Positions 43,468 through 51,560 of a stretch of 64,000 nt of DNA are shown here, in pieces. The position numbers were made by a program, and so were the translations under genes. The stretch lies in NCBI GenBank assembly GCA_965199845.1, contig CBDATZ010000038.1:124001-188000 (forward strand), in the 5' to 3' direction. Positions within the stretch are counted from its first letter, which is position 1. Each line of letters opens with the position of its first letter. Below the pieces are notes generated by a model. That model had not been told where the DNA came from. It searched no databases and was given only the letters and a program-made list of their open reading frames with translations. This DNA is from Ilyomonas sp965199845. Its GTDB lineage: Bacteria; Bacteroidota; Bacteroidia; Chitinophagales; Chitinophagaceae.

Positions 43468-45474
43468 TTATGGTTCAAACAACGTATCAAGTAAGTTATC
43501 ATCAACCAGGTTTGGTAATGTAACTACCAGGTTCGGGCTTCGTTTTAATTCACGTTCTATAGCAAAACGCGCTTCTTTATTACGTGCCCAGCTGCGGCGC
43601 GCAATGCCATTATTTACATCGTAAAACAACATACTTTGTAATTTCTTATCGGTTTCTTCCGAGCCGTCGAGCACCATTCCAAAGCCTCCGTTTATCACTT
43701 CGCCCCAGCCAACGCCGCCGCCGTTATGAATCGAAACCCAGGTCGCGCCGCGAAAGCTGTCGCCGATTACATTTTGAATTGCCATATCAGCCGTAAAGCG
43801 GCTGCCATCGTAAATATTACTTGTTTCCCGGAAAGGCGAATCGGTACCGCTCACATCATGATGATCGCGACCAAGTACAATTGGCGCTTTCAATTCTCCT
43901 TTGCGAACCGCTTCATTAAATCGTTGTGCAATCTTCGTTCTGCCTTCCGCATCAGCATATAAAATGCGGGCTTGCGAGCCAACCACCAGTTTGTTTTTTG
44001 CCGCTTCGCGAATCCAGGTAATATTGTCCTGCATTTGTTGTTGAATTTCTTCCGGCGCTTCCTGCTTTAGAGTTTCCATTACTTCTAAAGCTATATTATC
44101 AGTGCGTTGTAGATCAATGGCATCGCAGGAAGTGCATACCCAGCGAAACGGTCCGAAACCATAATCAAAACACATCGGTCCCAGAATATCCTGCACATAA
44201 GACGGATACTTAAAATCAATGCCGTTACCAGCCATAATATCAGCACCGGCGCGACTGCATTCTAACAAAAACGCATTGCCATAATCAAAGAAATAAGTGC
44301 CACGTTCGGCGTGTTTATTAATAGCAGCAGCGTGTCTTTGTAACGATTCCTGAACTTTTGTTTTGAACAGTTGCGGGTTGCCGGCAATCATTTGATTTGA
44401 TTCTTCAAAAGTCAATCCCGCAGGATAATAACCGCCCGACCACGGATTATGAAGCGAGGTTTGGTCGGAGCCAATTTCAACAAAAATATTTTCTTCATAA
44501 AATCGCTCCCAAACATCTACGATATTGCCGAGATAAGCCAAGGAAACGGTTTCTTTAGCTTCTTTTGCTTTTTTTACACGCGCCACCAAATCATTTACAT
44601 CTTGCCACAATTCCTCTACCCAACCTTGCTGGTAACGTTTGTTCGCCGCAGACGGATTTATTTCTGCACAAACCGTTATGCAACCTGCAATGGTACCGGC
44701 TTTTGGCTGTGCGCCACTCATGCCGCCAAGTCCTGCTGTTAAGAAAATTTTACCGGCTATACTATCACCTTTCGGCAGCTTTTTGCGAAAGGCATTCATC
44801 ACCGTAATAGTCGTTCCGTGCACAATGCCTTGCGGACCAATATACATATAAGAACCTGCCGTCATTTGCCCGTATTGCGTTACACCAAGTGCATTGTATT
44901 TTTCCCAATCGTCTGGTTTGGAATAATTAGGAATCATCATGCCATTGGTTATCACAACACGCGGCGCTGATGTGGAAGAAGGAAATAAACCCATCGGGTG
45001 ACCACTGTACATGTGCAAAGTTTGCTCATCCGTCATCATGGCTAAGTATTGCATGGTGATAAGATACTGCGCCCAGTTTTGAAACACGGCTCCATTGCCG
45101 CCATACGTTATCAGTTCGTGCGGATGCTGCGCTACAGCAGCATTGAGATTGTTTTGTATCATCAGCATGATGCACGCCGCATGTTTTGATTGTGCCGGAT
45201 ATTCCGTTACAGGCTTTGCATACATGCCATAAGCCGGGCGAAAACGATACATATAAATGCGTCCGTATGTAAGAAGTTCGTCCCAAAATTCAATAGCTAA
45301 TTCTTGGTGCCATTTGGCAGGAAAGTAGCGAAGTGCATTGCGAACCGCCAGCTTTTTTTCTTCGGGCGAAAGAATGTCTTTGCGTTTTGGCGCATGACTT
45401 ACACTTGTATCTAATGATTGTTTTGGTGGCAAATGAGATGGAATGCCTTGCAGAATTTCGTCCTGAAAAGTCAT
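43468..45474 (-). CDS. hutU: urocanate hydratase
   Basis: 668 residues, cytoplasmic. Converts urocanate to imidazolonepropionate in histidine breakdown, with tightly bound NAD+. Family segments: TYGGNGAVFQNWAQY, MYSGHPMGLFPSS, GLGGMSGAQPKA (NAD binding), DQTSLHNPWSGGYYPAGL, the catalytic-type Cys region CTSCDAIDL and HNGGGVGWGEVINGGFGMVLDG. Longer than the classic ~555-residue HutU; this long type is common in Bacteroidota. No other hut gene (hutH, hutI, hutG) is in the window, so the pathway would be dispersed. Confidence 0.95.
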   Translation of the reverse strand: MTFQDEILQGIPSHLPPKQSLDTSVSHAPKRKDILSPEEKKLAVRNALRYFPAKWHQELAIEFWDELLTYGRIYMYRFRPAYGMYAKPVTEYPAQSKHAACIMLMIQNNLNAAVAQHPHELITYGGNGAVFQNWAQYLITMQYLAMMTDEQTLHMYSGHPMGLFPSSTSAPRVVITNGMMIPNYSKPDDWEKYNALGVTQYGQMTAGSYMYIGPQGIVHGTTITVMNAFRKKLPKGDSIAGKIFLTAGLGGMSGAQPKAGTIAGCITVCAEINPSAANKRYQQGWVEELWQDVNDLVARVKKAKEAKETVSLAYLGNIVDVWERFYEENIFVEIGSDQTSLHNPWSGGYYPAGLTFEESNQMIAGNPQLFKTKVQESLQRHAAAINKHAERGTYFFDYGNAFLLECSRAGADIMAGNGIDFKYPSYVQDILGPMCFDYGFGPFRWVCTSCDAIDLQRTDNIALEVMETLKQEAPEEIQQQMQDNITWIREAAKNKLVVGSQARILYADAEGRTKIAQRFNEAVRKGELKAPIVLGRDHHDVSGTDSPFRETSNIYDGSRFTADMAIQNVIGDSFRGATWVSIHNGGGVGWGEVINGGFGMVLDGSEETDKKLQSMLFYDVNNGIARRSWARNKEARFAIERELKRSPNLVVTLPNLVDDNLLDTLFEP

Positions 45475-45599
45475 GGAATTAATTGTCTTTAAAGGTGGTA
45501 AAGTAAGGCAAATTTATAGAGATGAATGTGGCGATTTTGATTGTGAATTATTGCTGATTTTATTTGTTTTGATACGGCTGAAGCAGATTGTTTAATGGA

Positions 45600-45625
45600 T
45601 GTTCAACCGGAGATTCAGACGCTGG
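45600..45625 (+). repeat. dispersed repeat, short partial copy
   Basis: TTCAACCGGAGATTCAGACG matches the central part of the copy at 4981-5043 (ATCAACCGGAGATTCAAACG). Only this core is present. Intergenic between hutU and the DUF421 gene. Confidence 0.5.
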
Positions 45626-45672
45626 ATATCAAAAGAAAAAAGAAATGCCGAAGGCGTTTTGATTTGATGTAT

Positions 45673-46362
45673 TTATTCTTCTATCGCTTTTGCAAAGTAA
45701 GTGTTGCCGCAGTTTGGGCATTTGGTTTCAGGCTTTGTTTGATCGGGCTTTTCCATTCCGCAAATCAAACAAACGTATGTATCAGATTGCTTTTGCTCCT
45801 GCAACATGTCTTTATCAAAGTCGGGAAGAATAGATAATCCTTCTTTTTTTTGTTCGTCCTCGATAAGCGTAAACGAGCCGTCGGCTTCAAAATAAAATCG
45901 CTTTACTTTTCCCAAATGTTTTAAGCCGCCGGTGCGCAGTTCTGCAAAAATTCTGTCGCGGGAAATACGGTTAGACGACATGTTCTCAATTACCAAATAA
46001 CCATCTTTTACAATCGGGCGAAGATCGCCGATCAGTTGGCTTTCCAGCTTGTCATTGGTGCTGATTCTTTTTGAAATCAGTCGTTCGCCCAATACAATTA
46101 CAGCCGCTATGATGATGCCTGGAACGATACCTCTGTCGGGCGATGCAACCGGAATACCAATTGCCGCTGCCATCAGTACCATAGAAGATAATTCGTTGCG
46201 ACTTATTTGAGCAGCCATTCTTTTGCCCATCAGCCTGATGCCAACCACTAATATCGTGTAACAGATGAGGCAACGAAGGAGCAATTCAATAAAATAAATA
46301 CCGGGCACATTTCCAATAAATATGCGGTAGAGATCTGATAAATGAATTTCGTAAGGTAACAT
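45673..46362 (-). CDS. DUF421/YetF-like membrane protein with C-terminal zinc ribbon
   Basis: 229 residues. Three N-terminal membrane segments (YFIELLLRCLICYTILVVGI, LSSMVLMAAAIGIPVA, IVPGIIIAAVIVLGERLI), with the DUF421 signature RLMGKRMAAQISRNELSSMV. Then the cytoplasmic domain (VKDGYLVIENMSSNRISRDR, FAELRTGGLKHLGKVKRFYF). The last ~30 residues add two CxxC knuckles (CLICGM ... CPNCGNTYF), a rubredoxin/zinc-ribbon-like module not present in YetF of Bacillus. It is 12 bp downstream of a paralog with a similar tail. Function unknown; metal binding by the tail is inferred. Confidence 0.87.
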   Translation of the reverse strand: MLPYEIHLSDLYRIFIGNVPGIYFIELLLRCLICYTILVVGIRLMGKRMAAQISRNELSSMVLMAAAIGIPVASPDRGIVPGIIIAAVIVLGERLISKRISTNDKLESQLIGDLRPIVKDGYLVIENMSSNRISRDRIFAELRTGGLKHLGKVKRFYFEADGSFTLIEDEQKKEGLSILPDFDKDMLQEQKQSDTYVCLICGMEKPDQTKPETKCPNCGNTYFAKAIEE

Positions 46363-46374
46363 ACAAAGATGGTT

Positions 46375-47067
46375 TTATAATACAGCATTTACCCAATCTA
46401 TTGAATGACAGATGTTGCATTCTGTATGCTTAGTATTGGTAACGGTTTGTGTATTGGCGCAACAACAGCAGGCTTTCAGATTCTTGTCAGGCATTTTGTG
46501 TAATTGCTGAATGTCGGCATCTGAGGAAGGCAAAACAGACAAGCCGGGCTTTTCTTTATCAGCTTCATAAATACTCATGCTTCCGGAAGCTTCCATATAT
46601 ACCCGCTTTACTTTGCCAAGCTGGTAAATGTTTTTGCTGCGTAGTTCTTTAAACAATTCGGGCCGGGAAATACGTGTATCCAGCATCGCCTGAACATCTA
46701 TCAATCCATCTTTTACCAGCATCGTTGCTTCGCCAAAAGTTATCTTTTCAACTTTGGCACTTTTGGTTCCCCACCAGGTAAGTAAACGTTGTAACAGCAA
46801 GATGATAATCATCAGCCATAAACCCTGAAAAATGCCTCTGTCGGGAAGCTGCATGGGAGCAGAAACAACAGCACCCATTAATAACATAACCGATAATTCG
46901 GTAACGCTTATTTGTCCTGCCATACGCTTACCTAAGAAGCGCATAATTATAAGTAATGCTACATACATGATAAGTGTTCTGATAAACACTTCAAACATAA
47001 AACTGAGAGGAACATTTCCAAACAGAATACGTATCCAGTCCGTTAGCTTAATATCACCCTTTTCCAT
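46375..47067 (-). CDS. DUF421/YetF-like membrane protein with Cys-rich C-terminus
   Basis: 230 residues, paralog of the next gene downstream. N-terminal membrane segments (MFEVFIRTLIMYVALLIIMR, LSVMLLMGAVVSAPM, GLWLMIIILLLQRLLTWW), the signature RFLGKRMAGQISVTELSVML and the cytoplasmic domain ending in YMEASGSMSIYEADKEKPG. The tail has CCCCANTQT and ECNICHS, enough Cys for a metal site, although the pattern differs from that of the paralog. The two genes are separated by 12 bp and surely form one operon. Inner membrane; function unknown. Confidence 0.87.
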   Translation of the reverse strand: MEKGDIKLTDWIRILFGNVPLSFMFEVFIRTLIMYVALLIIMRFLGKRMAGQISVTELSVMLLMGAVVSAPMQLPDRGIFQGLWLMIIILLLQRLLTWWGTKSAKVEKITFGEATMLVKDGLIDVQAMLDTRISRPELFKELRSKNIYQLGKVKRVYMEASGSMSIYEADKEKPGLSVLPSSDADIQQLHKMPDKNLKACCCCANTQTVTNTKHTECNICHSIDWVNAVL

Positions 47068-47124
47068 AGTTGCTTCAACGAATTATACGCTGTCAAAAAG
47101 CTTACCAGCAAAGAGCTTACAACA

Positions 47125-47166
47125 AAAATCACGTTCGCGCAAATGAAATGGCAGGAACGTGATTTT
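47125..47166 (-). terminator. predicted terminator of the sigma/anti-sigma operon
   Basis: AAAATCACGTTC / GAACGTGATTTT: 12-bp perfect arms with an 18-nt loop. It lies 37 bp past the stop of the anti-sigma gene on the minus strand. Confidence 0.75.
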
Positions 47167-47202
47167 ATTTTAAACTGAATTTCTGAAGAAATTGCGAAAT
47201 AC

Positions 47203-48636
47203 TTACTTGTTTTTCTTTGGTTTATTTATATTCATTCTAACACCAATACCAACGCCGTAATTGGTAATTCTTTGCTTAAAGAAAACCGATTGTTTTGTAA
47301 GAGAAGACAAACCGTATTGAAGATGCGGCTCGGCAAACAGTTGCCAGTTACCGAAATTTCTGGCAACACTAACGCTTGTATATAAAGAGATGCCGTTGTT
47401 CTTTTTAAACGTATTTTTTGCATCGGTAAAAGCTTTATAATCGGCAGTCGGTACTTCACCTTTATACCAGGAAAATATATTGGCAACAACCCCGGCCGAT
47501 ATGCCAAAATTCATCTTTTTGCCTTCCGTCTGATAAGCCAAAAGCAAAGGAATATTAATGCTGTTGTAAACGCCTTCCACTTTATTCCGGTTTATATTCA
47601 GCCGCGCAAAACGAGCTGTATCGGTTGAAAAGCCAACTGTATTTACGATTGCAAATTCATTTACCGATTCGTGTGTATAACTTACAGATTGATGAGTTTG
47701 TAAAAATTGTAAACCTGTCTTAATAGACAAATGCCTGCCAAGTGGTTTTTCTATCCGCGCATTGATGCTGTAACTATGCAAAGTTTCGCTTGCTTTCGGG
47801 TCGGCAGCTGCTAAGCTAAATCTTTCCTGATCGTTTTTTACATCATACAAATCCCGGTTGGCTGTATAACCGGCTATCATCAGTTCTACACGCAATGCGC
47901 GTTTTGTATCGGCTTTTTTTACTTGTATGGTTGACGCTTTCTTTTCTGTTGTTTTTGCGACAGCTACGCTGTCATTTTGTAAACGGTTGCTATCTGTTAC
48001 TTGTATTGATTGTTTGTCCGTTGATTTTGTTTCAGGCAATGTATTATCAGCCATAAAAATTGTGTCAACATTCTGAGAAGATGGAACTGACTTTTCCGTT
48101 GTTACCTGGCTCGTATTGTTTTCTATTGTATGGCTTTGATTTTTTTCACTGCTTTGCAAATGGTTATGTAACGGATCGCTTTGATTTTCTTTAATTGATG
48201 ATTTTGTTTTGCCGGGTATATCAGTTGCCTCAGCTTTTTTTTGCCCGAACAAATCTGATTGCGTTGTTGATGATGAAAGGTTGTTGTTACTATCAATAAC
48301 ATGATTATTTGTAACCTGGTTATCAGGCAGTTTTTTCTCTTCCGAATTTGTATTGTCCGGTGTTGTTGCAACGCTGTTTTTCTGCGTTGCAGAAGATTTT
48401 GCCGCTACATTGCTATGTGCTGAATTTGTTTGCACGGCAGAAGATGGATAATAAAACCAAACTGCTGTACTTACTAAAATAAGTGCGGCTGCTACACCAA
48501 GTGTCCACCACCAAATAAAAGCGCCGCGGCGCTTTTTTTCTTTCCCTTGTATGCGCGACCACATATCCGGCGGTACGGGCATTTCGTGGCTGGCAAATGA
48601 TTTTTTAAACAGATCATCAAGTTCTTTATCTGTCAT
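47203..48636 (-). CDS. putative membrane-spanning anti-sigma factor with C-terminal outer-membrane-barrel-like domain
   Basis: 477 residues with an unusual layout. Residues 1-38 are cytoplasmic-type (DDLFKKSFASHEMPVPPDMW, the short sigma-interacting helix seen in Bacteroidota anti-sigma proteins). Residues ~39-63 are one membrane segment (FIWWWTLGVAAALILVSTAV) preceded by KKRR, so the N-terminus faces the cytoplasm. Residues ~64-247 are a Ser/Thr/Asn/Gln/Lys-rich, disordered periplasmic linker. Residues ~248-477 are beta-rich with barrel-like strands (HLSIKTGLQFLQT, SINIPLLLAYQTEG, MNFGISAGVVANIF, NYGVGIGVRMNI). The start overlaps the sigma gene stop by 4 bp (ATGA). This fits the dual membrane-spanning anti-sigma type described in Bacteroides. 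Topology is inferred. Confidence 0.85.
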   Translation of the reverse strand: MTDKELDDLFKKSFASHEMPVPPDMWSRIQGKEKKRRGAFIWWWTLGVAAALILVSTAVWFYYPSSAVQTNSAHSNVAAKSSATQKNSVATTPDNTNSEEKKLPDNQVTNNHVIDSNNNLSSSTTQSDLFGQKKAEATDIPGKTKSSIKENQSDPLHNHLQSSEKNQSHTIENNTSQVTTEKSVPSSQNVDTIFMADNTLPETKSTDKQSIQVTDSNRLQNDSVAVAKTTEKKASTIQVKKADTKRALRVELMIAGYTANRDLYDVKNDQERFSLAAADPKASETLHSYSINARIEKPLGRHLSIKTGLQFLQTHQSVSYTHESVNEFAIVNTVGFSTDTARFARLNINRNKVEGVYNSINIPLLLAYQTEGKKMNFGISAGVVANIFSWYKGEVPTADYKAFTDAKNTFKKNNGISLYTSVSVARNFGNWQLFAEPHLQYGLSSLTKQSVFFKQRITNYGVGIGVRMNINKPKKNK

Positions 48637-49176
48637 TGCGATATAACTGTTTTTTCAAAATTTTTAATTCCCTGCTGCAACATTTTTCTTGCCTTTACCA
48701 ACTGGCTGCGGCTTGTGCTTGCCTGAATGTTTAACATTTTGGCAATTTCTTCGTGGTCATAACCTTCTATTACATACAGGTTAAAAACCACGCGGTAACC
48801 ATCGGGCAAACTTTGCAGCATCTTCATCAGTTGCTCTGTTTGTAAAGACGAGATTGTATCCGGCTCAACCTGAATGCCACCTGCTGATGTTTCATTGACT
48901 TCGGCAAAATGTATCTTCTTTTTTTGCAACGCTTTCAACGCCGTATTTACCACAATACGGCGAAGCCAGCCTTCAAAAGAACCTTCCCATTTAAATTGAT
49001 GAATATGGGCAAAGATTTTTATGAAAGCTTCCTGTAAAATGTCTTCTGCGTCATGATGATTGCACGTATTAGCGGTAACAAACGCTAAGCATTTTACCGG
49101 CATAATTTGAGAACAACATCTGCTGGCTGGCAGCGTTGTTTTGCATACAACCTCTGATGATGTTTTCTTCCGTCAC
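48633..49176 (-). pseudogene. ECF sigma-70 factor gene with one +1 frameshift near the 5' end
   Basis: Sigma-70 region 2 (NHHDAEDILQEAFIKIF, FEGWLRRIVVNTAL) and region 4 (LPDGYRVVFNLYVIEGYDHE, EIAKMLNIQASTSRSQLVKA) are clear, but the frame carrying them starts abruptly at MPVKCL. In another frame just upstream, from GTG 49176, comes ENIIRGCMQNNAASQQMLF and YAGKMLSVCYR, the standard ECF N-terminus. Removing one base near 49068-49071 joins the two (CYRYTCNHHDAED), giving about 180 residues. As read, the protein lacks region 2.1. The anti-sigma gene follows with a 4-bp overlap. Sequencing error or true loss cannot be told apart here. Confidence 0.85.
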
Positions 49177-49324
49177 CCTCGATACGCTTTTCTGTTGTGG
49201 TTTGTGAAAAAGAAAGAGGCTGCAAAGCAACGAAATGCTGCCTGAAAAAATACTGAGATTTTTTTTATGAATGATTGACGATAACGCTGACAGAAAAATT
49301 TAGTTCTGTTAAACAAACAATTGT

Positions 49325-49828
49325 TTATTTCTTATCAAAACTATCGCAATCAACTGCTTCCAAAAGAATATTGTTATCGAAGACAATATCTTTTTTATTC
49401 GTAAAAACAAGTCGTCCGTTCTGGTCTTTCATATTGCCGGAACCTTGTTGTAAAATATCTCCTTTCAGCAAAAAAGCAACCTGCCTTACAGAAGTCATTC
49501 CTTCTGATAAAAAAGTATAATTGGCTATTAACGTATCGTGGCGCAGAAAGCCGTTAAAAGTGCCTGTGTTTTTATCTTTTTCGTAAAGATTATATACAAG
49601 TTTTCCTGTTGCAAGTGTATCTTTTAAATTCAGCGTTAATAAAATCGTATCCTGGTTTTTTATATAAGCAAAACAGTTTTTTCCATTACTTGTTTGCACA
49701 GTTGTTACCGAATCAACAAAAGGTTTGGCAGTATCTGCAGATACTGTTTCAGACATATTGTTTGGCTGATTGTTTTGGCAACCGATTGCTGTCAATATAA
49801 TACAAAATAAATAAAATAGTTTTCTCAT
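49325..49828 (-). CDS. lipoprotein of unknown function
   Basis: 167 residues. N-terminal lipoprotein signal MRKLFYLFCIILTAIGCQN with lipobox AIGC. The mature part has a Ser/Thr/Asn-rich stretch followed by beta-strand-rich sequence (NCFAYIKNQDTILLTLNLKD, LVYNLYEKDKNTGTFNGF, GMTSVRQVAFLLKGDIL). Proteins of this form recur in Bacteroidota without a named function. It lies 16 bp upstream of nothing on its strand but directly downstream of the DNA ligase gene (16 bp), so it could share that transcript. Confidence 0.75.
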   Translation of the reverse strand: MRKLFYLFCIILTAIGCQNNQPNNMSETVSADTAKPFVDSVTTVQTSNGKNCFAYIKNQDTILLTLNLKDTLATGKLVYNLYEKDKNTGTFNGFLRHDTLIANYTFLSEGMTSVRQVAFLLKGDILQQGSGNMKDQNGRLVFTNKKDIVFDNNILLEAVDCDSFDKK

Positions 49829-49844
49829 ATCATCATTTTACGTG

Positions 49845-51560
49845 TTAAGATTTTCCATACATCTCCAGCATTTTTTTCAAATCTTCGAGTGTATTGATTT
49901 CACCAGCCGGCTTATCTTTTCGCCACCTTAAAATTCGCGGAAAACGAAGCGCCACGCCACTTTTATGACGGTTGCTGGCAGCAATACCTTCAAAGGCAAG
50001 TTCAAAAACAAGCTCTGGTTTTACGGTGCGAACCGGTCCGAATTTTTCAATGGAATTTCGTTTTACAAACGCATCCACTTCGTTAAACTCTTTATCTGTT
50101 AAGCCGGAATAAGCTTTGGTAAAAGCGACTAATTTATCGCCGTCTTTTACTGCGAATGTATAATCTGTATATAAATTGCTTCTTCTGCCGGCACCTTTTT
50201 GCGCATAAATCATAACAGCGTCAATGGTAAGCGGTTCTATTTTCCATTTCCACCAATCGCCAACTTTTCTGCCAACTTTATAAGCCGAATCTTTATTCTT
50301 CAGCATCAAACCTTCGGCACCGGCATCGCGCGAACCTTCGCGGATTTTGGTTAATTCTTCCCACGAAGAATAATCAATCACATCAGACAATAGCATTGTA
50401 GGATGATTAATTTCCTTTACCACTTTTTCCAGTGCTTCTCTTCTTTCTCGCAATGGTTTATTACGCCAGTCTTCGCCGTTCATTTCTATTAAATCGTAAG
50501 CAAAAAAAGCAATCGGAGCTTCCTGCAATTGTTTCTTCGTAATATTTTTTCTGCCGATGCGGGTTTGCAACAAAGCGAATGGTAACGGCTTGCCGTCTTT
50601 CGCCGGAATAATTTCGCCGTCGAGCACAACGCCATCCGGTAATTTGTCTGTCAGAATTTGATATTCAGGAAATTTTTCTGTCATTAAATCTTCACCGCGA
50701 CTCCAGATAAACAATTCATTGTTCCGTTTAATCATTTGCCCGCGAATGCCATCCCATTTCCATTCTGCCTGCCAATCTTCCGGGTTGCCTAAGTTTTCGG
50801 GAGCGCCATCTAACGCATACGCTAAATAAAAAGGATATGGTTTGGAATAATCAATGTTAGCCGCATGTTCACTCAATAAATCGGAGAAAGAAGTGGTGGA
50901 AGGATCCCAATTTCCGCTGATGCGGTGCGCAATAACAGAAGCATCCAGTTCTACCGATTTTGCCAGTGCGTTTACAATTACTTTTTGCGATACACCAATA
51001 CGAAAACCGCCGGTGATGAGTTTATTAAATACAAAGCGTTCGCTTTGCGTCATGCTTTGCCAGGCGTTAATTACAAATTGTTTTTTTATACTTTCATCCT
51101 GCTTTTCAAGCTTTGCCAGTTCTTCTATGTAAAACGAAAGATTATGTTTTTGATTTGAATTCTCTTTTGCATCGGGCAACAATAAAGAAATGGTTTCTGC
51201 CAAATCGCCAACGGTATGATAACATTCGGCGAACAACCAGTCAGGCAAATGGGTTAATTCAACACACCAGCTTTGTAATAAACTGCCGCTTACCGCGCGC
51301 CGCGGACGCCTGCCACTGAAGATGGCAATCACCCAAACTTTATCTTTATCATCGGCTACCGCAAAATAATTAATGAGCGCCGCCAGTTTATCTAATGTTT
51401 TTGTAGAAGTGCCAATGATTTGCACCAAAGAAGCAAAAGCAGATAATCCGCCTTCATCTGCTAAAGGAGAGTTTGAAAGTTCGTTGGGTACAACATCAGT
51501 AGCGGCGTCTAATGTATGTTCTTCAACAATCAGTTCTTTATAATCTTCTTGTTCGTTCAT
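49845..51560 (-). CDS. ATP-dependent DNA ligase
   Basis: 571 residues. ATP-dependent ligase of the bacterial LigB/LigC-like group acting in repair. N-terminal DNA-binding domain (residues ~35-220, with FNKLITGGFRIGVSQKVIVN), the adenylation motif with catalytic Lys WKWDGIRGQ (about residue 255), motif III DGVVLDGEIIPAKDG, motif IV EGLMLKNKDSAYKVGRK and motif V WWKWKIEPLTIDAV, then an OB-fold domain ending FPRILRWRKDKPAGEI. The gene overlaps the upstream exonuclease gene by 4 bp, the usual partner. In many genomes a helicase and PdeM phosphatase complete this group; they are not in the window. Confidence 0.95.
   Translation of the reverse strand: MNEQEDYKELIVEEHTLDAATDVVPNELSNSPLADEGGLSAFASLVQIIGTSTKTLDKLAALINYFAVADDKDKVWVIAIFSGRRPRRAVSGSLLQSWCVELTHLPDWLFAECYHTVGDLAETISLLLPDAKENSNQKHNLSFYIEELAKLEKQDESIKKQFVINAWQSMTQSERFVFNKLITGGFRIGVSQKVIVNALAKSVELDASVIAHRISGNWDPSTTSFSDLLSEHAANIDYSKPYPFYLAYALDGAPENLGNPEDWQAEWKWDGIRGQMIKRNNELFIWSRGEDLMTEKFPEYQILTDKLPDGVVLDGEIIPAKDGKPLPFALLQTRIGRKNITKKQLQEAPIAFFAYDLIEMNGEDWRNKPLRERREALEKVVKEINHPTMLLSDVIDYSSWEELTKIREGSRDAGAEGLMLKNKDSAYKVGRKVGDWWKWKIEPLTIDAVMIYAQKGAGRRSNLYTDYTFAVKDGDKLVAFTKAYSGLTDKEFNEVDAFVKRNSIEKFGPVRTVKPELVFELAFEGIAASNRHKSGVALRFPRILRWRKDKPAGEINTLEDLKKMLEMYGKS

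Noticed and set aside
43468..45474. A histidine-utilisation operon
   Set aside because: Only hutU is present; neighbours are leuS and DUF421 genes, so no operon can be claimed.
49024..49103. MPVKCLAF start for a short sigma factor
   Set aside because: The residues come from the wrong frame of a longer ECF sigma whose true N-terminus is readable upstream from 49176; a frameshift explains the truncation better.
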